A stretch of 43,794 bases of DNA from Planctomycetia bacterium (GCA_005772855.1 SXIK01000152.1:1-43794), one strand, 5' to 3'; positions 8,581 to 18,032 are shown, counted from the first letter of the stretch. Notes: generated from the sequence alone by a model not told the origin. Made by a program: numbers and translations.

Positions 8581-10110
8581 ATGAATCCATTGTCTGAACA
8601 ACACCAGCTCTTCTTGACCCGTCGCGCCTTGCTCCGCCGAGCAGGCCTTGCGCTCGGCCCCCTGGCACTTGCTTCGCTGCTCGATCAGCGCCTCCTGGCC
8701 ACTGACAGGCCCCCCGCCGTGCCCCCGGCACGGGGGGAGAAGGCAGGAGGCCACACTGCGCCCCAAGCTGGGCCCAGCCAGGGCAACGGCGGTGGACTCC
8801 CGGGTTTCCCCAACTTCACCCCCAAGGCCAGGCGAGTGATCTACCTGTTTCAGTCCGGAGCCCCCTCGCAGATCGACCTGTTTGACTGGAAGCCACGTCT
8901 CGCCGATCTTCGCGGGTCAGAGCTCCCCGATTCCATTCGCCGCGGTCAGAGGCTAACCGGGATGACCGCCTCACAGTCCAGCTTTCCGGTCGCGCCCAGC
9001 AAGTACAAGTTCGCGCAACACGGGGTAAGCGGCGCGTGGGTCAGTGAGTTGATGCCACACACTGCACGGATCGTTGACCACCTGTGTTTCATCAAGTCAA
9101 TGCACACCGAAGCGATCAACCACGACCCGGCAGTCACGTTTTTCCAGACCGGCGCGCAACTCGCAGGTCGCCCCAGCATCGGTTCGTGGCTTTCCTATGG
9201 CCTGGGCAGCGAAAACGAGGACCTTCCAGCATTTGTTGCATTGATCTCGCAAGGCACCGGCAACCCGATGGATCAGCCGCTTTACGACCGCCTCTGGGGA
9301 AGCGGCTTCCTCCCCACCCGTTATCAGGGAGTAAAATTCCGCTCGGTGGGTGATCCCGTGCTGTACCTTTCCAACCCTCCAGGTCTTGATGGCAAGGCAC
9401 GACGGCGCTTCCTTGATGACCTGGCTCAGCTGAACCGCATGAAGCTTGAGGACGCAGGGGATCCAGAAATCGCCACGCGTATTTCGCAATATGAGATGGC
9501 CTACCGCATGCAAGCATCGGTTCCCGAATTGATCAATCTCTCGAAAGAACCTGATCACATCTTTGAAATGTACGGGCCCGATTCGAAAAAGCCCGGAACG
9601 TTCGCCGCCAATTGCCTCCTCGCCCGCCGGCTTGTCGAGCGAGGCGTCCGTTTTGTGCAACTTTTTCACCGCGGTTGGGACCAGCACACGAAGCTTCCAA
9701 CACAGATCGCTGGCCAGTGTCGCGATACCGATCAGCCATCAGCCGCCTTGATTCAAGACCTGGCACAGCGCGGTCTCCTGGACGACACCCTCGTCGTCTG
9801 GGGAGGAGAATTCGGCCGCACGGTTTACTGCCAGGGCAGGCTGACCGTCGATGACTACGGTCGTGACCACCACCCCCGCTGTTTCACAGTGTGGTTGGCA
9901 GGCGGCGGCATTCGGGGAGGCATCACTCACGGCGCCACCGACGATTATTGTTACAACATCGTCGACAACCCAGTGCACGTCCATGACCTGCACGCCACGA
10001 TCCTGCGCTTGCTCGGTATCGACCACACTCGCCTGACATATAAATTCCAGGGAAGGTATCACCGGCTAACGGATGTGCACGGGGAAGTGGTAAAGGATGT
10101 GCTTGGGTAA
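8581..10110 (+). CDS. DUF1501 domain-containing exported protein
   Basis: A 509-aa protein. The N-terminus ([20 protein letters not shown]) is Tat-like, with a twin-arginine stretch before a hydrophobic segment, so export of a folded protein is likely. The body has the DUF1501 signatures: [66 protein letters not shown] and [13 protein letters not shown]. The family belongs to the alkaline-phosphatase/sulfatase superfamily and is usually paired with PSD1 proteins, as here (same strand, 118 bp apart), so the two probably form one operon and act together outside the cytoplasm. Residues about 41-73 form an unusual Pro/Gly-rich linker encoded partly by a hairpin (separate entry). Substrate unknown. 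Confidence 0.94.
   Translation: MNPLSEQHQLFLTRRALLRRAGLALGPLALASLLDQRLLATDRPPAVPPARGEKAGGHTAPQAGPSQGNGGGLPGFPNFTPKARRVIYLFQSGAPSQIDLFDWKPRLADLRGSELPDSIRRGQRLTGMTASQSSFPVAPSKYKFAQHGVSGAWVSELMPHTARIVDHLCFIKSMHTEAINHDPAVTFFQTGAQLAGRPSIGSWLSYGLGSENEDLPAFVALISQGTGNPMDQPLYDRLWGSGFLPTRYQGVKFRSVGDPVLYLSNPPGLDGKARRRFLDDLAQLNRMKLEDAGDPEIATRISQYEMAYRMQASVPELINLSKEPDHIFEMYGPDSKKPGTFAANCLLARRLVERGVRFVQLFHRGWDQHTKLPTQIAGQCRDTDQPSAALIQDLAQRGLLDDTLVVWGGEFGRTVYCQGRLTVDDYGRDHHPRCFTVWLAGGGIRGGITHGATDDYCYNIVDNPVHVHDLHATILRLLGIDHTRLTYKFQGRYHRLTDVHGEVVKDVLG
8711..8737 (+). repeat. GC-rich hairpin within the DUF1501 linker
   Basis: CCGTGCC (8717-8723), a CCC loop and GGCACGG (8727-8733) form a perfect 7-bp stem that can extend into flanking C and G runs with one mismatch. 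It encodes part of a low-complexity linker ([15 protein letters not shown]) between the export signal and the DUF1501 domain. It may be a second palindromic insertion like the one in the neighbouring PSD1 gene, or simply a GC-rich linker. Confidence 0.4.
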
Positions 10111-10178
10111 GCGGAACGCACGGCGCAAGGAATCTCAAGCAGGATCCCGTTCGCCCAGGCGAGCCCAACCACCTCGTT

Positions 10179-10646
10179 TCACTTGCTCTTGAGTTTGAGG
10201 ATCATTTCGACCTCAACACAAACACCCAGGGGCAGTTGCGCCAGACCCAACGCAGTTCGCGCATGGCGACCCGCAGAGCCAAAGACGTTCATGACAAGTT
10301 GAGACGCGCCGTTGATCACAAGATGCGCTTCGGTAAAAGTGGGGTCCGCATTGACATACCCCGTGATGCGCAGGACACGTTCGATTCGATCGAGAGACCC
10401 AACCGCGTGTCGCACCGCTCGCAACACGTTTAGAGCACACAACGCCGCGCACTCGCTGGCCTCCGAGAGACTTACCTGCGACGGCACCTTCCCGACGCCG
10501 CGCAGTGTCTTGCCTTCAAATGGCACTTGCCCCGAGGCGTAAGCTGTCTCACCGTCGATCACGACGGCATCCATCATCGGGCCGGGGGCCTGAGCTTCGC
10601 CAAACGAATATCCAAGCTTGGTAAACTGTTCCTCGTAGCTAATCAT
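10179..10646 (-). CDS. RidA family (YjgF/YER057c/UK114) protein
   Basis: 155 aa when started at MISYEEQFTKLGYSFG. A longer open frame exists, but its extra 31 residues overlap the end of the amidohydrolase gene and do not look like protein. RidA proteins hydrolyse reactive enamine/imine intermediates made by PLP enzymes. Family features are the DAVVIDGETAYASGQVPF strand near the N-terminus and the HARTALGLAQLPLGVCVEVEMI strand with the conserved Arg that binds the substrate carboxylate. It is the last gene of the minus-strand catabolic cluster, 76 bp after the amidohydrolase. A RidA protein makes sense beside the aminotransferase and the D-threonine-aldolase-like enzyme, which can release such intermediates. 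It converges on the DUF1501 gene. Confidence 0.92.
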   Translation of the reverse strand: MISYEEQFTKLGYSFGEAQAPGPMMDAVVIDGETAYASGQVPFEGKTLRGVGKVPSQVSLSEASECAALCALNVLRAVRHAVGSLDRIERVLRITGYVNADPTFTEAHLVINGASQLVMNVFGSAGRHARTALGLAQLPLGVCVEVEMILKLKSK

Positions 10647-10722
10647 TGTCTTGCTTTCCCGGAAATAGTTGTATTGACGCCGGCGGGCAGGCACCCCACC
10701 CAATCCGCATCCACGCTCGGCC

Positions 10723-11586
10723 TCACCGAGGCCCCTCAAGCCCGAGCAGTCCCAGCGCGTCGCAATGTATCATGGCCTCGATTGCTGACTTGTCGAGCCG
10801 CGGCAGGGCCGTACCCTCGAGCATTGCATTCATCGATCGCAGCGCAGCGATCGTCGAGTCCACCGTCGTGAACGGATAGTCCGTCCCAAGGAGCAGCTTG
10901 TCCCACACTCCATACTCCTGCACTAGCATGAGAGATTGATAAAGCTGAAAAGGTCGATAGTACAACGCGCTGATGTCTGCGAAGCAGTTGGGGTGTTTAC
11001 GGATAATTGCGACGCACTCGCCCTCGTAAGGATGTCCCAGGTGCGCCAGCACGATCTTCACGTCCGGAAATCGTATGGCTACCGGGTCCAGATGCCGAGG
11101 CAGGGTGCACTCGATGGGCGCCTGCGAGACAAACGTGGTGCCGCTGTGAAGGAGGACCGGTAGCTTGTTTTGCTGAGCAAAGCGCCAGAGTGGGTCAAGC
11201 CGCGCATCGTCCGGCCTGAACCCGGCGTACATGGGCAGCAGCTTGATTCCGCGCAGCCCTAGCTCGTCCTTGCCCTCCAGCATTTCCCGCTCCCAGCCGT
11301 CCTGTGTCGGGTCAATACTCATGAACCCTATCAACTGTTTCGGATGCGCCGCGACGTACTTGGCAACGTAACGATCGTCGACCCAGACCCCGCTGAGCTT
11401 CGCTTTCCCGCCGAAGACGATCGTACGCACATCGTCACCGGCCTGGGTTGTTCCAGCCGCGTAGTCAGGATATCGCACGTCCAGATCGACCTCGACCCCG
11501 CGACGTGCGCGCGTCGCCTGCCGACGGAAATCCTCACTCAAGTCGTCTGGGTATCGCCAGGCATGGCTATGGACGTCGACGATCAC
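10723..11586 (-). CDS. Amidohydrolase family 2 (TIM-barrel metal-dependent hydrolase)
   Basis: A 287-aa protein of the amidohydrolase_2 type, whose members include decarboxylases such as ACMSD and lactonases. Metal and active-site residues are visible: DVHSHAW (HxH) at the N-terminus, LLHSGTT, VLAHLGHP and LLLGTDYPF (the conserved Asp). It starts with GTG at 11586; GTGA overlaps the stop of the aminotransferase gene by 4 bp, so translation is probably coupled. The exact reaction (hydrolysis or decarboxylation) cannot be read from sequence. Its place in the cluster suggests it acts on an intermediate made by the aminotransferase or aldolases. Confidence 0.92.
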   Translation of the reverse strand: MIVDVHSHAWRYPDDLSEDFRRQATRARRGVEVDLDVRYPDYAAGTTQAGDDVRTIVFGGKAKLSGVWVDDRYVAKYVAAHPKQLIGFMSIDPTQDGWEREMLEGKDELGLRGIKLLPMYAGFRPDDARLDPLWRFAQQNKLPVLLHSGTTFVSQAPIECTLPRHLDPVAIRFPDVKIVLAHLGHPYEGECVAIIRKHPNCFADISALYYRPFQLYQSLMLVQEYGVWDKLLLGTDYPFTTVDSTIAALRSMNAMLEGTALPRLDKSAIEAMIHCDALGLLGLEGPR

Positions 11587-12938
11587 TTGAATCCTTTCAG
11601 GGCTGATTCAGTCGCTTCAAGGGTCAGATCCACGTCCTCCTCGCTGTGCGCATAGCTGATACTGCCCTGCTTGACCGGAACCGGGAAGTTGTAAATGCCA
11701 CGGTCAATCAACGCACGGCGGTAGCGGGCATCGAACTCGAAATCATGCCCGTTCAAGAGCTCCCACCAGTTATTGGGGGCAGAGTTCATGAAGTACACGC
11801 AATGCGCGCTTCCCTGGCGAACGATGGTGGCCTGAATGCCGTGCTTGGCAAAAAGACTGCGTTGCCCGTCTTCAAGCCGCCGTGCGAGCCGCTCCAGCTT
11901 GCCGTGGACATCAAGCTTGGAACTCATCAGTTTTTTCAGACATGCGATCGCTGCTGCGACGGGAACCGGGTGGCAGTTGTAGGTGCCAGCGATGAGGACG
12001 CGCTTCGACGGATCGTCACTGATGGCCAGATCCATGTACTCACGCCTTCCCGCCAGGGCCGCGATCGGAAATCCGTTGGCCAGGGCCTTCCCGAACGTGG
12101 AGAGATCGGGTCTGACGCCGCAGATGCCCTGGTAGCCGCCCAGAGAGGCGCGAAAGCCGGTCTTGACCTCGTCAAAGATCAGCAGAAACCCGTGCTGGTC
12201 GGCCAGCTTGCGCAAGCCCTCGAGGTACCCCGGACGCGGCTTGATCACGCCGATGTTCTGAAGGACGGGCTCCAGGATCACCGCAGCGACAGGATTTCGC
12301 TTCGCCACAGTCTCCACCGCAGAGAGATCGTTGAACTCCACTGCGTGCATTACTTTCCGCTCGCCCTCGGGAATACCGGCGGTCATAGGCACCAGTGGGT
12401 ACTCGTCGCCGACGATCTGTCTGCCTCCGAGCTGCTGCTTCGTCGACATGAGGTTCGCGGCGACAACGTTCTGATTCCCGTTGTACCCACCCTGCATCAA
12501 GATCACGTGGTCCCGTCCGGTCCACGCACGGGCGATTCGGATCGCCTGCGCTGTCGCTTCCGAGCCAGTGTTGAGGAACTGCGCCTTTTCCGCCATCGGA
12601 AGACACTCAAGAACTAGCCGCGTCAGATCGCCCTCGGCCTCGCTCGGCCCGCTGCCAAAGTTGCTCAGTCCCTGCTCCATCGAGGCCACAACCGCACGGT
12701 TCTGTTCCTCGTCATTGTGCCCCAGAATGTACGGTGCGAACCCGGCGTGGTAATCGATGTATTCGTTACCGTCGACGTCCCAGAGCCGCGACCCACGCGC
12801 CCGTGCAAACGCGATGCACGGGTCAGCTTTTCGATTGATGGAGGCGAGGCCTCCGGGAATTACTTCGCTGTTGCGTTGCAGCAGCTCCGCTGAACGGGTC
12901 AGTTTCAGGCGCGGCTGGTTCAAGCGGCTGAGGCTCAT
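11583..12938 (-). CDS. Class III aminotransferase (glutamate-1-semialdehyde aminomutase-like)
   Basis: 451 aa from the ATG at 12938, which overlaps the stop of the upstream gene as ATGA; the longer open frame reading to 13025 would run into that gene. PLP-binding features: GSEATAQAIRIARAWTGRD (phosphate site), LLIFDEVKTGFR with D256, and STFGKALANGFP with the Schiff-base lysine K284. The opening (VIPGG, WDVDGNEYIDY, GHNDEEQNRAV) is typical of the glutamate-1-semialdehyde 2,1-aminomutase-like subgroup. The catabolic context (a transporter, aldolases, RidA and an amidohydrolase, with no tetrapyrrole genes) argues against a heme role and for transamination of an imported amino compound. Confidence 0.93.
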   Translation of the reverse strand: MSLSRLNQPRLKLTRSAELLQRNSEVIPGGLASINRKADPCIAFARARGSRLWDVDGNEYIDYHAGFAPYILGHNDEEQNRAVVASMEQGLSNFGSGPSEAEGDLTRLVLECLPMAEKAQFLNTGSEATAQAIRIARAWTGRDHVILMQGGYNGNQNVVAANLMSTKQQLGGRQIVGDEYPLVPMTAGIPEGERKVMHAVEFNDLSAVETVAKRNPVAAVILEPVLQNIGVIKPRPGYLEGLRKLADQHGFLLIFDEVKTGFRASLGGYQGICGVRPDLSTFGKALANGFPIAALAGRREYMDLAISDDPSKRVLIAGTYNCHPVPVAAAIACLKKLMSSKLDVHGKLERLARRLEDGQRSLFAKHGIQATIVRQGSAHCVYFMNSAPNNWWELLNGHDFEFDARYRRALIDRGIYNFPVPVKQGSISYAHSEEDVDLTLEATESALKGFK

Positions 12939-14038
12939 GACAGCCTCCCTCTCGCGTCGACGCCGAGCGGAACGAGTGGTTCGTTCGCCTCCTGCCACCA
13001 ACATCGGTCCGTCAAGTTCACGCACGGGCAGATGTGGTTGGGGATCACGGTCACACGCTCACCAACGCGTGGGCGTCGATCCGACGCGCTCATATCCACC
13101 TGTCCATGCTCCTCGCTGAGCGCCTTTATCCTTGCGGCCGGATACTCAACAATGTAACCGTGTCCGCTGTCCGGCGCTGGAATGCACCGGTCGCTCGTGA
13201 GCGTCTTGGTGCCCGCGTCGATGACGATCTGGTTCGGGACCGCGTCACTCACGACGGTGCAGACGACCCGCGCAGCACAGTCCTCGAGAGCGCAGAACCC
13301 CCCGCGGACCGTGTTCATGTCATTGAATATGTAAGTGCCGGGCCGGATCTCGGTCAGGTGTTGGTTCTGATGCGACTGGTAAGCCGTCGGCGTCGATCCC
13401 CCGGACACAATCTTGGCCTCGAGCCCGTGCCTTCCCCACAGCTCCAACGTTGTCCCCAGCTTCGCACCTACCAGTTCGAGCGCGGGTCGCTGTTCCTCGG
13501 GCTTGAGCCAGATATGACCCGGGTAACAGAGGATCCCGTCGAGCCGGACGTTCGGAGTCGACTGGATGGTCTGCGCCAGCTCCAGCGCCGCCCTGGGCGA
13601 TTGCACTCCCGTACGCCCCACACCAACGTCGAGGTCCACCAGCAGCCCGATCGTGGACCCCGCCTGCTGTGCTGCCTGTGCCAGGGCCGCGACGGCGATG
13701 GCCGAGTCGATGGCCACGCGGATGGTTGCACTCTTCGCCAGCTCCGCCAGCCTCGAGCAACGCACAGGATCGACGGCCGGGTAGGCCAGCAGAAGGTCAT
13801 CGGAGACGGTCATCATGACCTCGGCCTCACCCACCTTGGCGACGGTGAGCCCGCCGGCACCAGCGTCAAGCTGCATCCGTGCAAGCCAGCGCGACTTGTG
13901 CGTCTTGGTGTGTGGGCGGATGCGCAGGTGATGCTTCGCGGCGTAGTCCGCCAGCCGGCGGACATTGCGATGAACGATCGCGGCGTCGAGTACGAGTGCG
14001 GGTGTCGTTAGCGGAGTAGCCGAGGAATAAGGGGTCAT
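12935..14038 (-). CDS. D-threonine aldolase / D-serine dehydratase-like PLP protein
   Basis: A 367-aa fold-type III PLP enzyme. Near the N-terminus TPALVLDAAIVHRNVRRLADY precedes RPHTKTHKS, where K45 is the PLP lysine. The C-terminal beta domain has PNHICPCVNLTD, in which H335 and C337 are the metal ligands of the D-threonine aldolase / eukaryotic D-serine dehydratase / D-threo-3-hydroxyaspartate dehydratase group. These enzymes cleave or dehydrate D-beta-hydroxy-alpha-amino acids; which activity applies here cannot be decided. The gene is translationally coupled (ATGA) to the aminotransferase and lies 194 bp downstream of the HpcH/HpaI aldolase. No clear ribosome site is visible before its ATG. 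Confidence 0.92.
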   Translation of the reverse strand: MTPYSSATPLTTPALVLDAAIVHRNVRRLADYAAKHHLRIRPHTKTHKSRWLARMQLDAGAGGLTVAKVGEAEVMMTVSDDLLLAYPAVDPVRCSRLAELAKSATIRVAIDSAIAVAALAQAAQQAGSTIGLLVDLDVGVGRTGVQSPRAALELAQTIQSTPNVRLDGILCYPGHIWLKPEEQRPALELVGAKLGTTLELWGRHGLEAKIVSGGSTPTAYQSHQNQHLTEIRPGTYIFNDMNTVRGGFCALEDCAARVVCTVVSDAVPNQIVIDAGTKTLTSDRCIPAPDSGHGYIVEYPAARIKALSEEHGQVDMSASDRRPRVGERVTVIPNHICPCVNLTDRCWWQEANEPLVPLGVDARGRLS

Positions 14039-14232
14039 AATAGCGGGAAATTGTACCGAAATTCATGTCCGGAGCAACGGGCTGATGCCGCACTTCCAGA
14101 GTGTTCGACGGGATGGCACGTGCCGGCGATGATCAGAATCACTCCCGGGCATCCATCCCTGACTCCGGCTGACGCAGGTCCGCCAGGTCAACACGGATGC
14201 GGGTGAGCCACGTCGGGACCACTGTCAATCCT

Positions 14233-15024
14233 TCAATAGGCCGGAACCGTACCGACCCGGGTCCCACCCTTGCGAAGGACGGCAACCTCCTCGGCAGCTT
14301 TCGAGGCCATGAACCGGTTGTCGCTAGCCAGACTGACGAACTGATATCCCTGCTCGATCATCTTCGCTGCATAAGTCGCAGTGTTGTTATGAAGGCCCGC
14401 AGGAATGCCACGATTTCGGCAAGCAGCAACGATCCTCTTCAGCGCCTCTACGACAGGCGGGTCCGTCTGATCGAGCCTCGGTTTACAGCCCAGCGCAAGC
14501 GACAAATCGGCAGGCCCAACGTAGATCGCGTCGACTCCAGGTACACTCAGAATGTCGTCGAGGTTCCTGAGGGCCGCGGCAGTCTCGATCATCGGAATGA
14601 CGAGCATATTGTCATTGGCATGGTCGCCATAGTCCGCACCTGCATAGAACGACGCACGCACCGGTCCCCAGCTCCGGATCCCGCGCGGGGGATACTTGCA
14701 AGCGCGCACCAACGCCTCGGTCTCCTCGCGCGTATTGATCATGGGGCAGATCACACCGTAGGCGCCAGCGTCCAGAATCTTCATGAGCTGCGGCGGATCG
14801 TTCCACGGAACTCGCACCAGCGGAATCGTCGGTGTCGTCGAGATGGCCTGCAACATGCTCACGGCCACCTGGTAGTCGACCACTCCATGCTGCATATCGA
14901 TGGTGATCGAGTCGAATCCCTGATGCGCCATGACCTCTGCGGAGAACGAACTGGGAATGGAACACCAGCCGTTGACCACCGCATTGCCCTTGGCCCAAAT
15001 TTCTTTCAGCGTGTTGGCTCTCAT
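14233..15024 (-). CDS. HpcH/HpaI family class II aldolase
   Basis: A 263-aa protein of the HpcH/HpaI aldolase / citrate lyase beta family, which makes or cleaves 2-keto-3-deoxy or 4-hydroxy-2-oxo acids with a divalent metal. Seen: TIDMQHGVVD with the catalytic His (H46), VRVPWNDPPQLMKILDAGAYGVICPMI, PMIETAAALRNLDDIL with the metal-binding Glu, and VDAIYVGPADLSLALG with the metal-binding Asp. The length is normal. A GGGAGAAG site lies just before the ATG. It lies between the transporter subunits and the PLP enzymes. Products would be pyruvate (or an analogue) and an aldehyde, which would feed central metabolism. Confidence 0.94.
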   Translation of the reverse strand: MRANTLKEIWAKGNAVVNGWCSIPSSFSAEVMAHQGFDSITIDMQHGVVDYQVAVSMLQAISTTPTIPLVRVPWNDPPQLMKILDAGAYGVICPMINTREETEALVRACKYPPRGIRSWGPVRASFYAGADYGDHANDNMLVIPMIETAAALRNLDDILSVPGVDAIYVGPADLSLALGCKPRLDQTDPPVVEALKRIVAACRNRGIPAGLHNNTATYAAKMIEQGYQFVSLASDNRFMASKAAEEVAVLRKGGTRVGTVPAY

Positions 15025-15122
15025 CGCGCTTCTCCCTACTTTAGTGGTTAGTTTGCAGACAGGGTATGCCGCCAGTCCTGCGGAACCCCGGGGGCCGAAT
15101 TATAGCGATGGCCCTGCCGAAG

Positions 15123-16643
15123 TCACGCAGGTCTGCCCCCCGGCAAGCCCATCGAGCGCCTTCGCGACCAACGTCTCAGGGCAAGAAGCGCGGGCGCCAA
15201 CCACAAGAGACTCACGATAATTCCCAGAGTGCCTGCCACCGGTCGTGAGAAGAATTCCATGAAGTTGCCATCGCTCTTGATGACACTGAACATGAAATTT
15301 TTTTCGACTTGGGGGCCAAGAACCAAGCCCAAAACCACGGGCCCCACAGGGAAGCCGTGGCGCTCCAGGAAGAATCCCACGACTCCAAATATTAACATCA
15401 CTCCAATGTCGAAGAGACTAGTGTTAATGGCATACGATCCGACCATGCAAAAAAGCAGGATGGCTGGCAGGAGAATGCCACGCGGAATTCTAATAATTAT
15501 CCGGCCGCAGCGAATCGCCAGGTATCCCATCGGAATGAGTAGAAGATTGGACACGAAAAACACTATATAGACTGAATAAAGAAGGACTGGCTGCTTTATA
15601 AAAATTTGTGGGCTCGGTTGAATCCCCTTCATCATCAACACTCCCAGGACGATGGCAGTGACGGCGTCACCAGGAATTCCAAAGACCAATGCTGGTATCC
15701 ACGCACCCCCCAGTGACGCATTGTTGGCTGCGGAGGCGTCGCTGACCCCCTCGAGTGATCCCTTGCCGTAATCGTTCGGGGTCTTTGAGAATTTTTTTGA
15801 AGTTGCGAAGGAAACCCAGGCAGCGATGTCGGCCCCTGCGCCGGGGAGAATGCCAATCAGGGTTCCTATGGCTGATGACCGCAGAAAGTGGCCAGGGCGC
15901 CTCCGCAATAGCCGGAGGGTTCCTTGAAAAATCTTTCCAGAATCAAGATGCGACGAATCAGCCACCGCTTCCCTTCGCGTGACGTTGCGCAAGACTTCTG
16001 AAAGACCAAACATGCCGATCATGGCAGGAATAAAATTGATTCCACCGGCAAGATCCGTCAGCCCGAAAGTCATGCGCGCCATGCCATGGACTTCGTCGAG
16101 CCCCACGGTCGAAAGAAGAAGACCCAACAGCAAAGAAAAGCACCCCTTGGCGAGCGAGCCCTGGGAAACTATCACTGCTGAGCTCAAGCCAAGGATAGCG
16201 AGCCAGAAGTATTCATAGGTTGTGAAGGCAAAGGCTACCCGGGCCAGCGTCGGGGCACCCAGAATCAGCGCAATTCCTCCAAGGAGCCCGCCCAGGGCTG
16301 AGGAGACGAGGCACACGCCCAGGACGCGAGAACCCTCCCCTCTCTGATTCAGAGCATACGCGTCGGCAACATAGGCCGCCGAAGCGGGAGTTCCAGGGAT
16401 GCGCATCAGGGTCGATGGGATGTCACCTGCAAAAATTGCCATGGCTGAAAGAGTGGAGATGGCTGCCAGGGCAACAGGAGGACTCATGAAGAAGGTGAAC
16501 GGGATGATGAGCGCCACGGCCATGGTGGCCGTCAAACCCGGAATCGCACCCACGAAGAGGCCATAAGTGGCCGAGAGCAGCATAATCCCAATCACAGAAG
16601 GGCTAAAAACAATGCTGAAAGCTTCTCCCAGCGCATCGGGCAT
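15123..16643 (-). CDS. Tripartite tricarboxylate transporter permease, TctA family
   Basis: A 506-aa polytopic membrane protein with the TctA pattern: an N-terminal SATYGLFVGAIPGLTATM loop, FAGDIPSTLMRIPGTPAS, IGILPGAGADIAAWVSFATS and SLGGAWIPALVFGIPGDAV. The paired glycine/proline loops (PGLTATM and PGAGADIA) mark the two halves of the transporter. It forms the large channel subunit of a secondary, ion-coupled carboxylate importer in the inner membrane. It lies 27 bp downstream of the TctC-TctB fusion gene, so all three transporter functions are encoded by two adjacent genes. Substrate unknown; tricarboxylates, dicarboxylates and aromatic acids all occur in the family. Confidence 0.95.
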   Translation of the reverse strand: MPDALGEAFSIVFSPSVIGIMLLSATYGLFVGAIPGLTATMAVALIIPFTFFMSPPVALAAISTLSAMAIFAGDIPSTLMRIPGTPASAAYVADAYALNQRGEGSRVLGVCLVSSALGGLLGGIALILGAPTLARVAFAFTTYEYFWLAILGLSSAVIVSQGSLAKGCFSLLLGLLLSTVGLDEVHGMARMTFGLTDLAGGINFIPAMIGMFGLSEVLRNVTRREAVADSSHLDSGKIFQGTLRLLRRRPGHFLRSSAIGTLIGILPGAGADIAAWVSFATSKKFSKTPNDYGKGSLEGVSDASAANNASLGGAWIPALVFGIPGDAVTAIVLGVLMMKGIQPSPQIFIKQPVLLYSVYIVFFVSNLLLIPMGYLAIRCGRIIIRIPRGILLPAILLFCMVGSYAINTSLFDIGVMLIFGVVGFFLERHGFPVGPVVLGLVLGPQVEKNFMFSVIKSDGNFMEFFSRPVAGTLGIIVSLLWLAPALLALRRWSRRRSMGLPGGRPA

Positions 16644-16670
16644 TTGATTAGAACATTCCTTACGCGTTGA

Positions 16671-18032
16671 TCACCACGGGATGAGTCCTGTTGGAAGCTG
16701 CACGCGCATGAGTTTTGCGAATAGCAGGTAGGTTCCTGGAACCAGCAGAGCAACCGCCAGAGCACTGGCTATCCAACCAACTTTTAGTCTGCGAAAAAGA
16801 TAGAACATCATGGTTCCTGCAGTAATTAGAAATCCGAGAGCTTCAGACAGAGCCAGGTAAAAAATGACGGCGGCCAATATTTCTACAAATTGAAATATGG
16901 CGCCTTGTGGCTTGTCGATTGCAAGGACTTGAGGAGAAGCACCGGCGGTTTTCTGCCCCAGAAACCCCTGTAACAGGATGGCTACGACGACGATCAAGAG
17001 GCCGGAGAACAAAATCCACGGGAAAAACCAGGAGCCAGGCTGGCCGTCATGGCCTCCAGAGAGGATCCTGGATTTCCGGATCAGCTCTCCCAAGTCAAGG
17101 TCATCTTGGAGCATGCTTTTCGCAAAGACTTCAGATGCTTGACGTTCACCAGCGTAGCCCCCATTCAGGAAGAATTCCTTGAACGAGCTGCTCGACATGA
17201 CCCGGTCCATGATCTCTTCCAGCCGGGAAGCAATTTCGGGAGGCGCATTTCTGGGCAGCGCGATGCCTCGCCAGGCTCCAAAAATAACAGGGGTCCCCAG
17301 CTCCTTGAACGTGGGGATGTTGGGAAATCTCTCGTGCCGCTGCTCTGCCATGACGCCCAGCGCACGGAGCTGGCCCGCTTCCAGCTGCGACTTGCCTTCC
17401 GCAAGAGAGCAGAACACCACATCAATGCCGCCACTCAGGAGCTCCTGACGCGCTGGCCCCGAACCTTCCGCTGGGACCCAACGAATCGCATCGGCGGCGA
17501 GACCGAGGGCCAGCAGGCTGCTCGTACAGGCAATGTGCCAACTGCCTCCCAGGGAGGTCCCGGAGGCACGCAGCTTTCCAGGGTTCTCCCTGACGTCCTC
17601 GACGAGCTCGCTCAGGTCTTTCCATGGCGCGTCGCTCCGCACGAAGACAGCCGCTCCGTCGCAACCCAGGCGCATGACGGGTGCAAAGTCTTCAGGCTTC
17701 AGCTGGGTCAAACCACGGTGATGCATCATGGCAAGCTCGATGGTGATCATCGTCACCGTGTAGCCATCCGGGGGGGCCGCGGCACCGGCGGTATGGCCCG
17801 TGATGCCACCGCCACCAGTTCGGTTGATAACCGATACCGGAACCCCCGCCTCCTCCTCCATCAGACTGGCCACAACGCGCGAGAAGGCATCTGTACCGCC
17901 GCCCACCGCCCAGGGGCAAATGATCGTGATGGGGCGGGAGGGATAGCTGCCAATCTTCTGGCAACCCGGGAGGCAAGCCAGGCTGGTCAACCCTGACATG
18001 ACGAGGACCCAGCTCCCCAGGTGGCTACGCAA
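16671..18032 (-). CDS. Fused TctC (substrate-binding lipoprotein) - TctB (small membrane subunit)
   Basis: 453 aa if translation starts at the TTG at 18032, which has AGAAGG six bases upstream. The open frame continues to 18272, but the extension has no signal sequence. Residues 1-24 are a lipoprotein signal (LGSWVLVMSGLTSLACLPGC; lipidated Cys C20 or C24). Residues about 30-315 are a TctC/Bug-type binding protein: YPSRPITIICPWAVGGGTDA, GVPVSVINRTGGGGITG and AAPPDGYTV. From residue 334 come about 120 residues with four hydrophobic helices ending in LMRVQLPTGLIPW, matching TctB (DUF1468). Normally TctC and TctB are separate; the linker passes directly into the first helix with no stop codon. 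The binding protein would be held at the outer face of the membrane at both ends. Confidence 0.9.
   Translation of the reverse strand: MRSHLGSWVLVMSGLTSLACLPGCQKIGSYPSRPITIICPWAVGGGTDAFSRVVASLMEEEAGVPVSVINRTGGGGITGHTAGAAAPPDGYTVTMITIELAMMHHRGLTQLKPEDFAPVMRLGCDGAAVFVRSDAPWKDLSELVEDVRENPGKLRASGTSLGGSWHIACTSSLLALGLAADAIRWVPAEGSGPARQELLSGGIDVVFCSLAEGKSQLEAGQLRALGVMAEQRHERFPNIPTFKELGTPVIFGAWRGIALPRNAPPEIASRLEEIMDRVMSSSSFKEFFLNGGYAGERQASEVFAKSMLQDDLDLGELIRKSRILSGGHDGQPGSWFFPWILFSGLLIVVVAILLQGFLGQKTAGASPQVLAIDKPQGAIFQFVEILAAVIFYLALSEALGFLITAGTMMFYLFRRLKVGWIASALAVALLVPGTYLLFAKLMRVQLPTGLIPW

Noticed and set aside
14039-14232. Possible tRNA or small RNA between the aldolase genes
   Set aside because: No cloverleaf or stable hairpin with a conserved loop could be found by eye.
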